Assembly (NCBI GenBank): GCA_003486645.1
Contig: DNGI01000082.1
Span: 1 to 20,778 of the forward strand
DNA length: 20,778 bases
From: Cyanobacteria bacterium UBA11370
GTDB lineage: Bacteria; Cyanobacteriota; Cyanobacteriia; Cyanobacteriales; Coleofasciculaceae
Direction of reading: 5' to 3'
This document shows, piece by piece, positions 7,045-15,230 of this stretch. The notes beneath the pieces were generated by a model that did no database searches, was not told the origin of the DNA, and worked only from the letters and a program-made list of their open reading frames with translations. The translations under genes and the position numbers were made by a program. Numbering within the stretch: the stretch's first letter is position 1; the number at the start of each line of letters is the position of its first letter.

Positions 7045-7674
7045 ATGGTACAAACCTTTGCTATTAGCCAAGCACTTGAAAGTTTGAGCCTGGTTGAAGA
7101 TAAATTTAACCTGGTTGAGAGTTCAGACGATACTTTTTTTGTTGAATGGTATCAAAATTTACCCGAATTGAGCGCAGCAGAAAAAGCGACATTAGATCGC
7201 TATAAAGAGCGATTTTTAGCCCATCGATATCGCGGGAATTTATCGGAAGGTGCTGTGGATCGTCTACTCGTATCTCCCTTATTAGATCTGGCTGGGCTGT
7301 ATGAGCCTAATTTTTCGATTGATACAGAAAAATCTGTTGAAGTTGTTGCTGAAGATGATAATACAGTCTATCGCGGTAGGATTGATGCTTTAATTCTCGA
7401 ACATCAACTTTGGGTGCTGGTAGTTGAGGAAAAAGCAAGCCGAGTGGATATGGAAACAGCAATACCGCAGTGTTTGGCATATATGGCAGGAAGTCCAAAT
7501 TTAGAAAAACCCGTGTATGGTTTGGTGACAAATGGACATCAATTTGCTTTTCTTAAACTGCAACAGCGCAGTCAGAAAGAATATAGAATTTCTGATACTT
7601 TCTCATTGCGATCGCGCCAGAATCATCTGTACGATGTTGTCCAGATTTTGAAACAAATTCGCGATCGGCTTTAA
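7045..7674 (+). CDS. Stand-alone HsdR N-terminal-like PD-(D/E)XK protein
   Basis: A 209-residue protein. After a variable N-terminus, the central part shows the nuclease core: a helix SEGAVDRLLVSPLLDLAGLY, then GRIDALIL with D114, then the strand LWVLVVEEK with E128 and K130, and a helix with Q142 (IPQCLAYM). The continuation KPVYGLVTNGHQFAFLKL is typical of type I restriction subunit R N-terminal domains, here without the helicase part. Such short proteins are frequent in cyanobacteria, often annotated as type I restriction endonuclease subunit R. No specificity or methylation subunit lies nearby, so it is not a complete restriction system. The first residues are low-confidence and no strong ribosome site is seen. 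Whether it cuts DNA is not known. Confidence 0.78.
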   Translation: MVQTFAISQALESLSLVEDKFNLVESSDDTFFVEWYQNLPELSAAEKATLDRYKERFLAHRYRGNLSEGAVDRLLVSPLLDLAGLYEPNFSIDTEKSVEVVAEDDNTVYRGRIDALILEHQLWVLVVEEKASRVDMETAIPQCLAYMAGSPNLEKPVYGLVTNGHQFAFLKLQQRSQKEYRISDTFSLRSRQNHLYDVVQILKQIRDRL

Positions 7675-7682
7675 GGAGGGGG

Positions 7683-7726
7683 CGCGATCGCCGCGATCGC
7701 CTTCAGTATCGCAAGTAGCGCGATCG
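7683..7726. repeat. Cluster of HIP1 sites
   Basis: Three GCGATCGC octamers within about 45 bases of the short gap between two convergent genes. HIP1 is strongly over-represented in many cyanobacterial genomes and supports the taxonomic placement. Confidence 0.8.
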
Positions 7727-7783
7727 CTCAGGTTTATTGCAGGCGAACATCACTTATTCTCCCTTGCTGGAAAATAATATCTC

Positions 7784-9376
7784 TCAAACCATAATGCCCT
7801 GACAGTTTTGCAGACATTTCCTTCTCCTCCGAAGACATTCATTACGGTTCAGGAAACATTCTTCAAATTGGCGTTCGCATTCTTGCTCACAGGAAAGATT
7901 AGTGGGACAAGCTCGATTCAAATTCGGTACCTGACCGCCAGGAAATACACATGTATCCTCTTGGGGCTGATAAGAGCTACTTGGCGCAGCCTGAGAGAGT
8001 GCAGCACGAAACTCGCTTAAGGTATTTGGTCTTACTCCCTGGCGAATTTCCTGTAGTCTCTTTTCACACTCTACCCAGCCATTAACAATAGATTGGCGAT
8101 TATTACCAACGTATGCTAATAATGCGCTCTTTCTATTTCTGTTCCTTTCTTTTGAACAAAAGATCTGCCACAGTAACATACCAGCTATTTTGACTGACTT
8201 GGCATCGTCACATAAAATTTCTTGAGGTGTCCAGATAGGACTAATTCCACAGAATTTACATGCTTGGAAAATACTTGAAACTCCATTATGTGTATCTTGA
8301 ACTTGACCAAATCCAACTGCTGGACCACAGCTTTTTTCATTGATCTGTGGCACATTTCGGAATCCTGTTTCTTCCCAAAAAATAGCAATTAATAGCTCTG
8401 GGCTAAAAATGTCGCGTAACTGCTTTTTATCTATACAACAAGGAGCGCAGTTGCAATCATCCGGCAATTCACAGTAGTAGTGACGAATAATTAAGTCCCA
8501 CATTTCCTGAAAAGAAAGCCGTTTGACAGTTGATTTACTTGGACAGGTGTACTTCTGACAGTTGGGGTTGGGTGACATTTTACATTCGCAACCTGGACAG
8601 CCATTTCGCCGGGGGCTACATCGGCAAGTTATCCCATTTGCTCCAGGCTGGGGTGAATTTAGAAGAATCTCAACTCGGCGATTTTGCTTGCGATTTGCCT
8701 CACTAGTAGGCGAGGCAATTACTTGAGTAGCACCAAAACCTTTGGTATCCCATTCAATGTGACTAGCGTTGTTATCCCAAGCAATAGGAGTAGGAATCGA
8801 ACCGCGTACATAAGACTTCAACCAGTTTGTCACTTCCCGCGCCCGTTCTTCGCTCATTTGCTGTTCGCGCTGTGGATTGCGGGGTGTGTCCCAGTCAGCG
8901 TGTCCATATACCTGAACTGTCCGAACCCGTTGACGACCGGGTTGGAAGCTATGAATAATCGCATCGCCAACCTCAGCTAAAGTCATTTGCTGGTCGGGAG
9001 GAAGTTCTTGTACGCGCCGTTGATATTGCCCCCATCCATATATGGTTCGTTGCATCGTTTGTGCGAGAGATGGGTAACTGGCGTTCAAAGCTGTCCTCAA
9101 AGCCGCCTCAGTTTTCATGCCAACGATACCATCAGGAACTAATCCTTGCTGCTGTTGAAACCGACGAATAGCATTGCGAGTTTGGGGTCCCATAATGCCG
9201 TCAACGACTAAACCGATACCCAGAATTTGATTTAAGGAAGTCTGAATCCAGCGAATGTACTCCCTACTATTTCTATTTGTTGGTAGTTGATTTTGTTCTA
9301 ATTCTGCCTCTAGTTCTCTGAATGTTTCAGCTAATTCCACTAGTTTAGAGTTGTAAGATTTTGCCACAGCAAACAC
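7784..9376 (-). CDS. Peptidoglycan-binding / OmpA-like / lysozyme-like fusion, Cys-rich
   Basis: A 530-residue multi-domain protein. Residues about 40-97 are a PG_binding_1 domain (WIQTSLNQILG...VDGIMGPQTRNAIRRFQQQQGLVPDG). Residues about 150-240 resemble an OmpA/MotB C-terminal domain (VQVYGHAD, then EERAREVTNWL, ending NRRVEILL). A cysteine-rich linker follows (250-315). Residues about 320-440 look like a lysozyme or soluble lytic transglycosylase core: LLIAIFWEETGF with E335/E336 as candidate catalytic acid, then GPAVGFGQV in the place of the usual GLMQ. The end (476-525) is again cysteine-rich with charged helices. I see no clear signal peptide. The start is uncertain: GTG at 9376, with another GTG three codons inside and an in-frame stop seven codons upstream. 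It is the last gene of a seven-gene minus-strand cluster. Wall binding is well supported; hydrolase activity is inferred. Confidence 0.8.
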   Translation of the reverse strand: MFAVAKSYNSKLVELAETFRELEAELEQNQLPTNRNSREYIRWIQTSLNQILGIGLVVDGIMGPQTRNAIRRFQQQQGLVPDGIVGMKTEAALRTALNASYPSLAQTMQRTIYGWGQYQRRVQELPPDQQMTLAEVGDAIIHSFQPGRQRVRTVQVYGHADWDTPRNPQREQQMSEERAREVTNWLKSYVRGSIPTPIAWDNNASHIEWDTKGFGATQVIASPTSEANRKQNRRVEILLNSPQPGANGITCRCSPRRNGCPGCECKMSPNPNCQKYTCPSKSTVKRLSFQEMWDLIIRHYYCELPDDCNCAPCCIDKKQLRDIFSPELLIAIFWEETGFRNVPQINEKSCGPAVGFGQVQDTHNGVSSIFQACKFCGISPIWTPQEILCDDAKSVKIAGMLLWQIFCSKERNRNRKSALLAYVGNNRQSIVNGWVECEKRLQEIRQGVRPNTLSEFRAALSQAAPSSSYQPQEDTCVFPGGQVPNLNRACPTNLSCEQECERQFEECFLNRNECLRRRRKCLQNCQGIMV

Positions 9377-9413
9377 CTCAAAAATTTCATCGAGTTAATG
9401 CTTTATTTTCTGG

Positions 9414-9434
9414 GGTGGCAGTTATACTGCCACC
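9414..9434. other. Perfect stem-loop between the last two cluster genes
   Basis: GGTGGCAGT-TAT-ACTGCCACC, a 9-bp stem with a 3-base loop, centred in the 115-base gap. Its right arm overlaps a second, smaller hairpin (ACCTC-GATCAA-GAGGT) which on the plus strand is followed by CTTTTTT. The two structures exclude each other. It may process the transcript or be a small repeat; no function is shown. Confidence 0.6.
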
Positions 9435-9491
9435 TCGATCAAGAGGTCTTTTTTCTACAGATCAATGGTGACTAATGGATGGTAATTGACC

Positions 9492-10616
9492 TTAACCTTG
9501 CTCTACACTCTTCAAGCCCCGATGACCATTTTCACGCGGTTCAAAAGTCACCACTCGTTGTGTATGTCCCCGATAAGCAATCCCCAAAGTTTCAGCACTA
9601 GTCAGCCATTCTTCCACCACATCGGCAATTTCTCGCAGCAATGCTTCAAATTCAGCCCGTGATGAATTGAGGATATATTTCTGGGCTAACCAACGGATAA
9701 TAGTGCGTCCTGCAACTGCCATTCTGTGACGTTGAGAAGCATCTACATTTTCGTTGAAATAACGCAACATCACCTCTTCAACTACATCCCAAGCATTATC
9801 TGCCCCGAATAGTTTTTTAACATCATCTGCACCGAGAATTTTGAAGGCTTCTTCGAGGAGTTGTAAAACTTCAATTCGTAAAACATTGACGTGACCGTAA
9901 GACGACCATTTCAAATTATTCCGCAGATCTAAACCCGCACGTCTTACCGTAGCAATGCTGCCGAAACTGGGGTCAAATGCTCGTTCCCGAATTACATCAG
10001 AAATCCGTTTATCGCGCCAAAATTCAGCAACGTTGTTAATAAACTGCGTGAATAAGACATGAAATTGAGGATTAGGTTTTGCGCTTGGGGCTGGTTTAAT
10101 TGTGGTGTAACCTAAGACGCGACGGTAGATTTGAAATCGGTCTTTTTGGGTATAGCGTAAAACACTACGGCGGTCAAATCTGTACAATCCATAAGCACCA
10201 TCACCTGTGGATAATCTTACGGCTCCAGCATTGAATAACTCCTGAAGTTTTTTGACGGCACGAAATATGCCAATCTTTTCATGTTGATAGAGATAATAGA
10301 GGTCAGCTACGGCTAAAATCCGCTCAGATGCGACTTGTTCATCGTAATTTTCTACTCCTTGAGGTAAGCGAGTTTGACTAACTTTTGCCGCCGCTTCGTT
10401 ACCAATTCCAATTAATTCTGCTAACCCGCCATCCGGAGGTGCTGGAGTTTGGGTATCGGCGGTGACAACTTGAGTTAATAAATCCTCAATTTGTTGAGTT
10501 AGTGCATCCGCAAGTTGGGGATTTTGAATGAGTTGGGGCGCGAGTCTGTCTGTGAGGGTTTCTCGCAGTGCGGCAATGCGATCGTATAAATTTTGATTTT
10601 CTCCTGTGGTGGACAT
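9492..10616 (-). CDS. Conserved-looking helical protein of unknown function
   Basis: A 374-residue protein I do not recognise. It is predicted to be soluble and largely alpha-helical, without signal peptide or membrane segment. Residues 1-50 look like an amphipathic helical pair (TLTDRLAPQLIQNPQLADALTQQIEDLL). A P-rich linker follows at about 57-64. The middle holds ERILAVADLYYLYQHEKIGIFRAVKKLQELFNAGAVRL, reminiscent of a helical adaptor. The C-terminal half includes ADVVEEWLTSAETLG. A clean AGGAG lies about nine bases upstream of the ATG, so the start is well supported. It is 47 bases downstream of the large transthyretin-like gene and is very probably co-transcribed with it. Confidence 0.78.
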   Translation of the reverse strand: MSTTGENQNLYDRIAALRETLTDRLAPQLIQNPQLADALTQQIEDLLTQVVTADTQTPAPPDGGLAELIGIGNEAAAKVSQTRLPQGVENYDEQVASERILAVADLYYLYQHEKIGIFRAVKKLQELFNAGAVRLSTGDGAYGLYRFDRRSVLRYTQKDRFQIYRRVLGYTTIKPAPSAKPNPQFHVLFTQFINNVAEFWRDKRISDVIRERAFDPSFGSIATVRRAGLDLRNNLKWSSYGHVNVLRIEVLQLLEEAFKILGADDVKKLFGADNAWDVVEEVMLRYFNENVDASQRHRMAVAGRTIIRWLAQKYILNSSRAEFEALLREIADVVEEWLTSAETLGIAYRGHTQRVVTFEPRENGHRGLKSVEQG

Positions 10617-10663
10617 GATGAGTCTCCTAGCTGATTGATTGAGGCGATGTTGCTGTTAGTTTT

Positions 10664-12562
10664 TTAGCCGTTTTGTCTATTCCTTAGTATCCTCTCTAGC
10701 ACCAACTCTATTTGTTGTTCATTCATCTGGATACCCTGGCTTTGTTGTGGACTTAGACGAACCAAATCTCTTGCATCATCTGCATCAATATTTCGGGAAC
10801 TAGTTATAGGTGGAATCAATTCCTGAGCTAATCGTTTAACTTGATACAATTGGAACGCTAAATCTTTCATTGCCCGGATCACACCTGCTCGTCGAAAGGC
10901 AGTATTTGGAACGGGAACGAATGAGGCAGCTTGCATCAAAATCATTAATTTATCAGCCGTTTGAGCTAAGGATTTGGCGATACCAATTTTGCCTCCTGAT
11001 TTAGCAAGCGCTGGTCCTTCCTGAGTAGCAAAACGCATTGTCCATGAAAGTAATCCTTCAATACTCATCGGAGGGGTTAGTTGTAATCCATCCTTATAGA
11101 GACTGCCATCTGGTAGAGGAAATTCGCCATTTTGTTGATTGTTGTATTTGGCTTTGCGGAAATCAATCCACACTGACTGTCTTTCCGCAGGACCAAGGAA
11201 GACGAGATCCATAATCCGGTAGACTTCATTAACTGATTCGGCTACCACTGACAATGCTTGAGATAACAGCACCAGTTGCGAACCTACAAAAGCACCAGAT
11301 CCAGAATTTTCGCTGTAGGTTTTCCAACTTCCTCTGAGGGAAACTATGTAGTCTCGGATAATCAGATAGTTACCGTAATTTTGTTCTTCATCGACTGTAT
11401 TGACACGAGAACGATTAAGTCCAAAAATGTCAGCTAATTCTCTCAATTGTCCGCCAACGACTTCATAAGGATCGTCAGGTCCAACATCACCAATTAAAAG
11501 TTGGAAAAGACTATCAACCCGTTGGGCGCGAGGTCCTCCCTGAGTTCCCAATTCATTGACTAATTCAATGATTTCAGTCCGGACAATGGAACGTGCAGCT
11601 TCCATATTCTGTTGATCCGCACTTGAATTAAGGGAATAGAGTTTATCCAACAAAGGTAGCATTTCATTAAGGGCTGCTTTTGCTCGATGGTAAAGGCTAG
11701 CTTGCGCCCCACTTACTGCGCCACCGAGTTCAGTTTGTACGGTATTGTAAGTACCAGGAGTCCAATTATAAGTTGTCCGTCCATTAATTTCTTGGGGTGT
11801 GAAAGCTTTAGTGAGGGAATCAAGAAATGCTTTGGGATCGTTTTGGGGATTCCGAGATAGGACTTCACTAAAGGCACTATCTATAAGTTGCTGTAGTGAT
11901 CCAGCTTTATTTTCAACTGGAGTTAATGAGGTTTGTCTGGTGGATAATCCGACTTGATCTAAAGTGGGTAAGACATCAATAACTGAATTATGCCAAGTAT
12001 CTTCAGGTACTACATCGGCTGGGGTTGGTGCTTTGCGCTCAGGTTGATCGGGAATTATCCAAGTTTCAAATACCTGAATTATGTAAGCAGTTTCATTCTC
12101 AGGTTTTGTCGAAGGGTTAACATTTGCTAATGTCAATCGCGGTTCTGGCAGTTTAAAACCCATGTTGGCATCCCAAGTCTGCCAATTCCATAGAATGCGT
12201 TCTATTGGATCTGACCAATTCCATTCGTTTTCTGGGGTTACTGGTGGGGTTCCTATACTGACTTCTTCTTCAGTACTAAAGAGAAGCTCTCTTCCTCGAA
12301 AAACTCTGAAGAATAGATCGGGTGTATGTTCGATTTCCAGAGGTTCCTGCCGAAAAGTTTCATCTGTGAATTGAATCTCGAAGAAGCCGTATGAGTCAGT
12401 TTTTTCTCTACCAAGGCGATCATCAAATCTTTCATCTTTGTCCCAAATTTCAACCCAGACACCTACCATAGGACTGAAATCCGTAGGGATTTTCAAATTT
12501 CCAGGTGGTTGAAATTTTTGGGGACTTTCCCATACCTGACCCCGGATACGATACGTTGTCAT
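10664..12562 (-). CDS. Large protein with N-terminal transthyretin-like domain
   Basis: A 632-residue protein. Residues about 1-105 form a beta-rich domain: TYRIRGQVWE, then VGVWVEIWDKDERFDD, then KTDSYGFFEIQFTDE and LFFRVFRGRELLFS. A small strand motif followed by D-x-x-G-x-F-x-I is typical of transthyretin-like or carboxypeptidase-regulatory-like folds, often found in secreted and surface proteins. Residues about 165-632 are mostly helical and unrecognised, with a Pro/Ala-rich linker near 175-190. No signal peptide is evident. AAGGAGA eight bases before the ATG fixes the start. It lies 47 bases upstream of the next cluster gene and after a 376-base repeat-filled gap from the metallopeptidase gene. 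The beta domain assignment is moderate; overall role unknown. Confidence 0.78.
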   Translation of the reverse strand: MTTYRIRGQVWESPQKFQPPGNLKIPTDFSPMVGVWVEIWDKDERFDDRLGREKTDSYGFFEIQFTDETFRQEPLEIEHTPDLFFRVFRGRELLFSTEEEVSIGTPPVTPENEWNWSDPIERILWNWQTWDANMGFKLPEPRLTLANVNPSTKPENETAYIIQVFETWIIPDQPERKAPTPADVVPEDTWHNSVIDVLPTLDQVGLSTRQTSLTPVENKAGSLQQLIDSAFSEVLSRNPQNDPKAFLDSLTKAFTPQEINGRTTYNWTPGTYNTVQTELGGAVSGAQASLYHRAKAALNEMLPLLDKLYSLNSSADQQNMEAARSIVRTEIIELVNELGTQGGPRAQRVDSLFQLLIGDVGPDDPYEVVGGQLRELADIFGLNRSRVNTVDEEQNYGNYLIIRDYIVSLRGSWKTYSENSGSGAFVGSQLVLLSQALSVVAESVNEVYRIMDLVFLGPAERQSVWIDFRKAKYNNQQNGEFPLPDGSLYKDGLQLTPPMSIEGLLSWTMRFATQEGPALAKSGGKIGIAKSLAQTADKLMILMQAASFVPVPNTAFRRAGVIRAMKDLAFQLYQVKRLAQELIPPITSSRNIDADDARDLVRLSPQQSQGIQMNEQQIELVLERILRNRQNG

Positions 12563-12938
12563 AATTCTTTCTCCTTGAATATTCTGCCTGCTAATAAATC
12601 AATTTTTTGATTCATAGCTACTGTTGATTTTCACTCACATCTTGCATTTGTTCCCACTACCGCCAGTGGTTAAAACCACTGTCTAATAGCTTAAGTCCGT
12701 TAAAACGGACTGAAATTAGATCCTTAAGTATGAGTCGGTTTTAACCGACTTTAGCTATAAGACAGAGAATTTATTCTCTGGCGGATTGGCGCGATGATTG
12801 CCATCAAAACGGACTGAAATTAACCCTTTAAACATTAGTCGGTTTCAACCGACTTTAGCTATGAGACAGAGAATAAATTCTCTGTCGGTTTTGTAGAACA
12901 ACTGCAAAATTTGCATTTGCAATCTCCTCTCAGAATTC
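12563..12938. other. Intergenic gap inside the cluster, filled with palindromes
   Basis: No gene recognised. About 220 of 376 bases are occupied by perfect palindromes and a long direct repeat described separately; the rest is AT-rich leader of the downstream gene. Confidence 0.7.
12665..12886. repeat. Compound palindromic repeat, two copies
   Basis: A first perfect dyad AGTGGTTAAAACCACT (12665-12680) and a second GTCCGTTAAAACGGAC (12695-12710) are followed by two copies of a unit of about 79 bases (12702-12780 and 12806-12884, period 104). Each unit runs AAAACGGACTGAAATTA, then a dyad AGTCGGTTTYAACCGACT (12733-12750, 12837-12854), then TTTAGCTAT, then a dyad CAGAGAAT..ATTCTCTG (12763-12780, 12867-12884). 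All arms are complementary, so RNA of either strand would form a chain of hairpins. Similar TCCGTTTTAACGGAC/TCGGTTxxAACCGA repeats are scattered in cyanobacterial genomes. Confidence 0.9.
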
Positions 12939-14288
12939 TTACCGTCTCCCCAATGCACTGTAGAAATTCTGAGTAATAACTCTCGGTTCCGCCAAACGCC
13001 GATCCAATGCCCACCGTGAAGCCGGAATTAAAAACCGCTCTGGAATAATTCCCGGATCATTCCCCGCTGCTAAACGTTCCCCAGCTTCCTCAATCATCCG
13101 CTGATGTTGTGGCTTAAATCCTGTTACTTCCGCTAATGTTTTATTCCCCAATTCCTGATAAGGAGTAAAGCAAATTGTCTCTACAACTAACTTATGTGCC
13201 TTCCCAAAACTTTCCAGAAATTCGGCGGGAATATTACCCTGACGTGGGTTAGGATAAAGGCGCTGCCAAATGCGATTATAGTTTTGCGCTGCTTTGGGAA
13301 AACCCATCCGACGCAAGAGTTCGGTACTAATAAATACCCGCAGATAAGGAGTAGGATGAACTGCGCCGGAATGGAAGTGTAAGGTACTCGCAGGACTACG
13401 GGCGGCAATATCCATTAAAGAGGCGACAATATAGGGTCCACCTAACAGTAAACCGGATAAATCAGCGAAGGTTTCACTGTGCCAGCGACTCCAGGTTGTG
13501 GCTACGCCGCGACTCATGCCAGCCTTGAGTAAACGGTAAGCGATCGCATTCGGAATTGTTTGCCGCAAATTCAAATCCGTCTGTAAATTATGGGAAACTT
13601 CGTGTAAAATAGCTCCCAATGTCCAGGGATTAACTAAACGGTGGTAGGGCAATTGAATCAACGGAAAAGGATTGATTTGTTTGCTGAGTTTAGTCAGAGA
13701 AATGCCGCGTCGGAAGGTAGCAGGACCGAAACCTGTTTTCATGTAGGAAAAAGGTGCGGGTGCGGGAATCGATTTCGGCATTCCCAATCCCATATAGACG
13801 TATTGATAGCAATCCAAAGCAATGCGATCGCACGCTAATAACCAATCTCCAAATCGACTTTGCCGCTGTCCGAACAACTCGAAATAGAAGTCCCAAATCT
13901 GCTCAATAGCTTGTACCCAATCATGCGATCGCTCTTTACGAATCAAGAGTTCTTGCAATCGCTCAACGTCAGGCAGGGCAATAGCATCAGAGGCACTTTG
14001 TCCAACTCGTTGGGACATTTCTCGCAATTGCGATCGCAAGTTTCCAATCAGTTCATTTGCCGCATCAATATGGGCATCGCTGGGACTAGCAGGATCGGTG
14101 CCAAACTCCTTGTGACAGAAGGGACGTAAGGCTGCAGCGTGACGAATTACATTCAGTGCTTGAACGCGCAACCAAGGGTCTAAATTAGGTGGTTCGATGA
14201 AGCCATCACTAGCAGGTTGATTGACAGGAAGTAAGTCTTCTTGCCACGCCTCAAAAGAGCGTGTTGGGGTTTTCAAGAGTCCGTTCAT
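12939..14288 (-). CDS. Putative gluzincin-type zinc metallopeptidase
   Basis: A 449-residue protein with a zinc-peptidase motif, LHEVSHNLQ: H229, E230 and H233 (HExxH). Thirty-nine residues later comes SETFADLSG, with E272 as the likely third zinc ligand and D276 in an ExxxD arrangement, as in gluzincins (thermolysin-like clan). A third histidine-rich segment, LHFHSGAVHPTPYLRV (303-318), could line the active site. The N-terminal 150 residues are helical and unrecognised; the first stretch is rich in proline. There is no signal peptide. No Shine-Dalgarno sequence precedes the ATG: the upstream DNA is a heptamer repeat array reaching to within a few bases of the start. The protein family is not one I can name. 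Proteolysis is inferred from the motif; a role in maturing or releasing products of this cluster is speculation. Confidence 0.8.
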   Translation of the reverse strand: MNGLLKTPTRSFEAWQEDLLPVNQPASDGFIEPPNLDPWLRVQALNVIRHAAALRPFCHKEFGTDPASPSDAHIDAANELIGNLRSQLREMSQRVGQSASDAIALPDVERLQELLIRKERSHDWVQAIEQIWDFYFELFGQRQSRFGDWLLACDRIALDCYQYVYMGLGMPKSIPAPAPFSYMKTGFGPATFRRGISLTKLSKQINPFPLIQLPYHRLVNPWTLGAILHEVSHNLQTDLNLRQTIPNAIAYRLLKAGMSRGVATTWSRWHSETFADLSGLLLGGPYIVASLMDIAARSPASTLHFHSGAVHPTPYLRVFISTELLRRMGFPKAAQNYNRIWQRLYPNPRQGNIPAEFLESFGKAHKLVVETICFTPYQELGNKTLAEVTGFKPQHQRMIEEAGERLAAGNDPGIIPERFLIPASRWALDRRLAEPRVITQNFYSALGRR

Positions 14289-14292
14289 AGTT

Positions 14293-14449
14293 GGTTGTTA
14301 GTTGTTAGTTGTTTGTTGTCTGTTGTTAGTTGTTAGTTGTTTACTGTCTGTTGTTAGTTATTTGTTTTTTTACTAATGACCAATAACCAATGACTAACAA
14401 CTAATGACCAATGACTAATGACTAACAACCAATGACTAATGACTAATGA
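14293..14449. repeat. Two opposed heptamer arrays (STRR type)
   Basis: From 14293 to 14362, ten heptamers of the RGTTGTT type; from 14373 to 14449, eleven heptamers of the CYAAYRA type (for example CTAATGA, CCAATGA, CTAACAA). A T-rich spacer of ten bases lies between. The two arrays are roughly inverted, so a long imperfect hairpin is possible. They fill almost the entire gap between two cluster genes. Confidence 0.9.
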
Positions 14450-14459
14450 CCATGTTTAA

Positions 14460-15206
14460 TTAGGCAGGAACGCGACGGCGCTGTCCATTAGTAAGTGCCT
14501 TGGCTTGGTGCTGTGCTTGATGGGATTTTTTCATCGCGGCTTGGACTTTTTGCGGGTTATCTAAAACATTGGCAACATTCCCAGCTAAAGCCCGTAAAGC
14601 GGTTGTACTCGAAAGTGGTTTACCTTGTTCCACCTGATTAGCCAAAGTTTGCACGGTTCCTTTTAAAATTGTTGGTGCAGTTTGCAAAAGTTGGCGAGTT
14701 GTGGGGTTTTTGTGTAATGCACTTCCCATCCGAGCAACACCTCGAACTAATGAAGGTGCGACAGACGTAATTGCTTTCGCAGCAGAAGGAATTAAGCGAG
14801 TTGCCATTGATGCTAATGCACCTAAAAATGCTTCGGCTTCGGCTTCGCTTTCGGTATGCGCGGCTCGATAAGCCAGATTTTCCATGACAATTTCATACTC
14901 GCTCATCGGTTTGGCTTCATATTCGTATTCGTACTCGTATTCACCTTTACCGAGTCCAATTGAACCACCTAAACCTTTGAGCAAGTTACCAATAAATGGA
15001 TCGCCTTCGTATTCACCTTCGTACTCGAATTCAAATTCCCGTTGGCGCTGTCTTCGTCCGCCTCCAATTAAGCTCCCGACGGCTTTAATTGCCATAGGTG
15101 CTACGGCTTTAAGTGCGGGTAAAAGTAGGGGAAAAAATTCTTCGCTTTCGTATTGGCTAGCAAATTCGCACTCGTATTCGCGATCTGTTCCTTTGTACTG
15201 ACACAT
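14460..15206 (-). CDS. EYE-repeat low-complexity protein A
   Basis: A 248-residue protein made of alternating blocks. Acidic/aromatic low-complexity blocks (EYECEFASQYESEEF at 10-24, EFEFEYEGEYEGD at 57-69, EYEYEYEYE near 89-97) alternate with hydrophobic, Gly/Ala-rich amphipathic segments: FFPLLLPALKAVAPMAIKAVGSLIGGG (24-50) and FIGNLLKGLGGSIGLGKG (71-88). The C-terminal half is a basic, Ala-rich helical domain (TRLIPSAAKAITSVAPSLVRG; KNPTTRQLLQTAPTILKGTVQTLA). The same elements occur in protein B of this cluster in a different order. I recall comparable uncharacterised proteins in other bacteria but know of no function. GAGGT about ten bases before the ATG may be the ribosome site. It is probably secreted or assembled, but there is no signal peptide. 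Confidence 0.82.
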   Translation of the reverse strand: MCQYKGTDREYECEFASQYESEEFFPLLLPALKAVAPMAIKAVGSLIGGGRRQRQREFEFEYEGEYEGDPFIGNLLKGLGGSIGLGKGEYEYEYEYEAKPMSEYEIVMENLAYRAAHTESEAEAEAFLGALASMATRLIPSAAKAITSVAPSLVRGVARMGSALHKNPTTRQLLQTAPTILKGTVQTLANQVEQGKPLSSTTALRALAGNVANVLDNPQKVQAAMKKSHQAQHQAKALTNGQRRRVPA

Positions 15207-15230
15207 TATTTTTTGACCTCATTGTTGATG

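Noticed and set aside
7045..7674. Type I restriction-modification system
   Set aside because: Only an HsdR-N-like domain is encoded; there is no helicase part, no HsdM and no HsdS in the window.
14293..14449. CRISPR array
   Set aside because: Units are 7 bp, contiguous and without spacers, so it is a tandem heptamer repeat.
14884..15201. Open frame rich in Ser-Tyr repeats on the plus strand
   Set aside because: It is the complement of the EYE codon repeats of protein A; the SY pattern is a by-product of the low-complexity DNA. The same applies to 16719-16976 opposite protein B.
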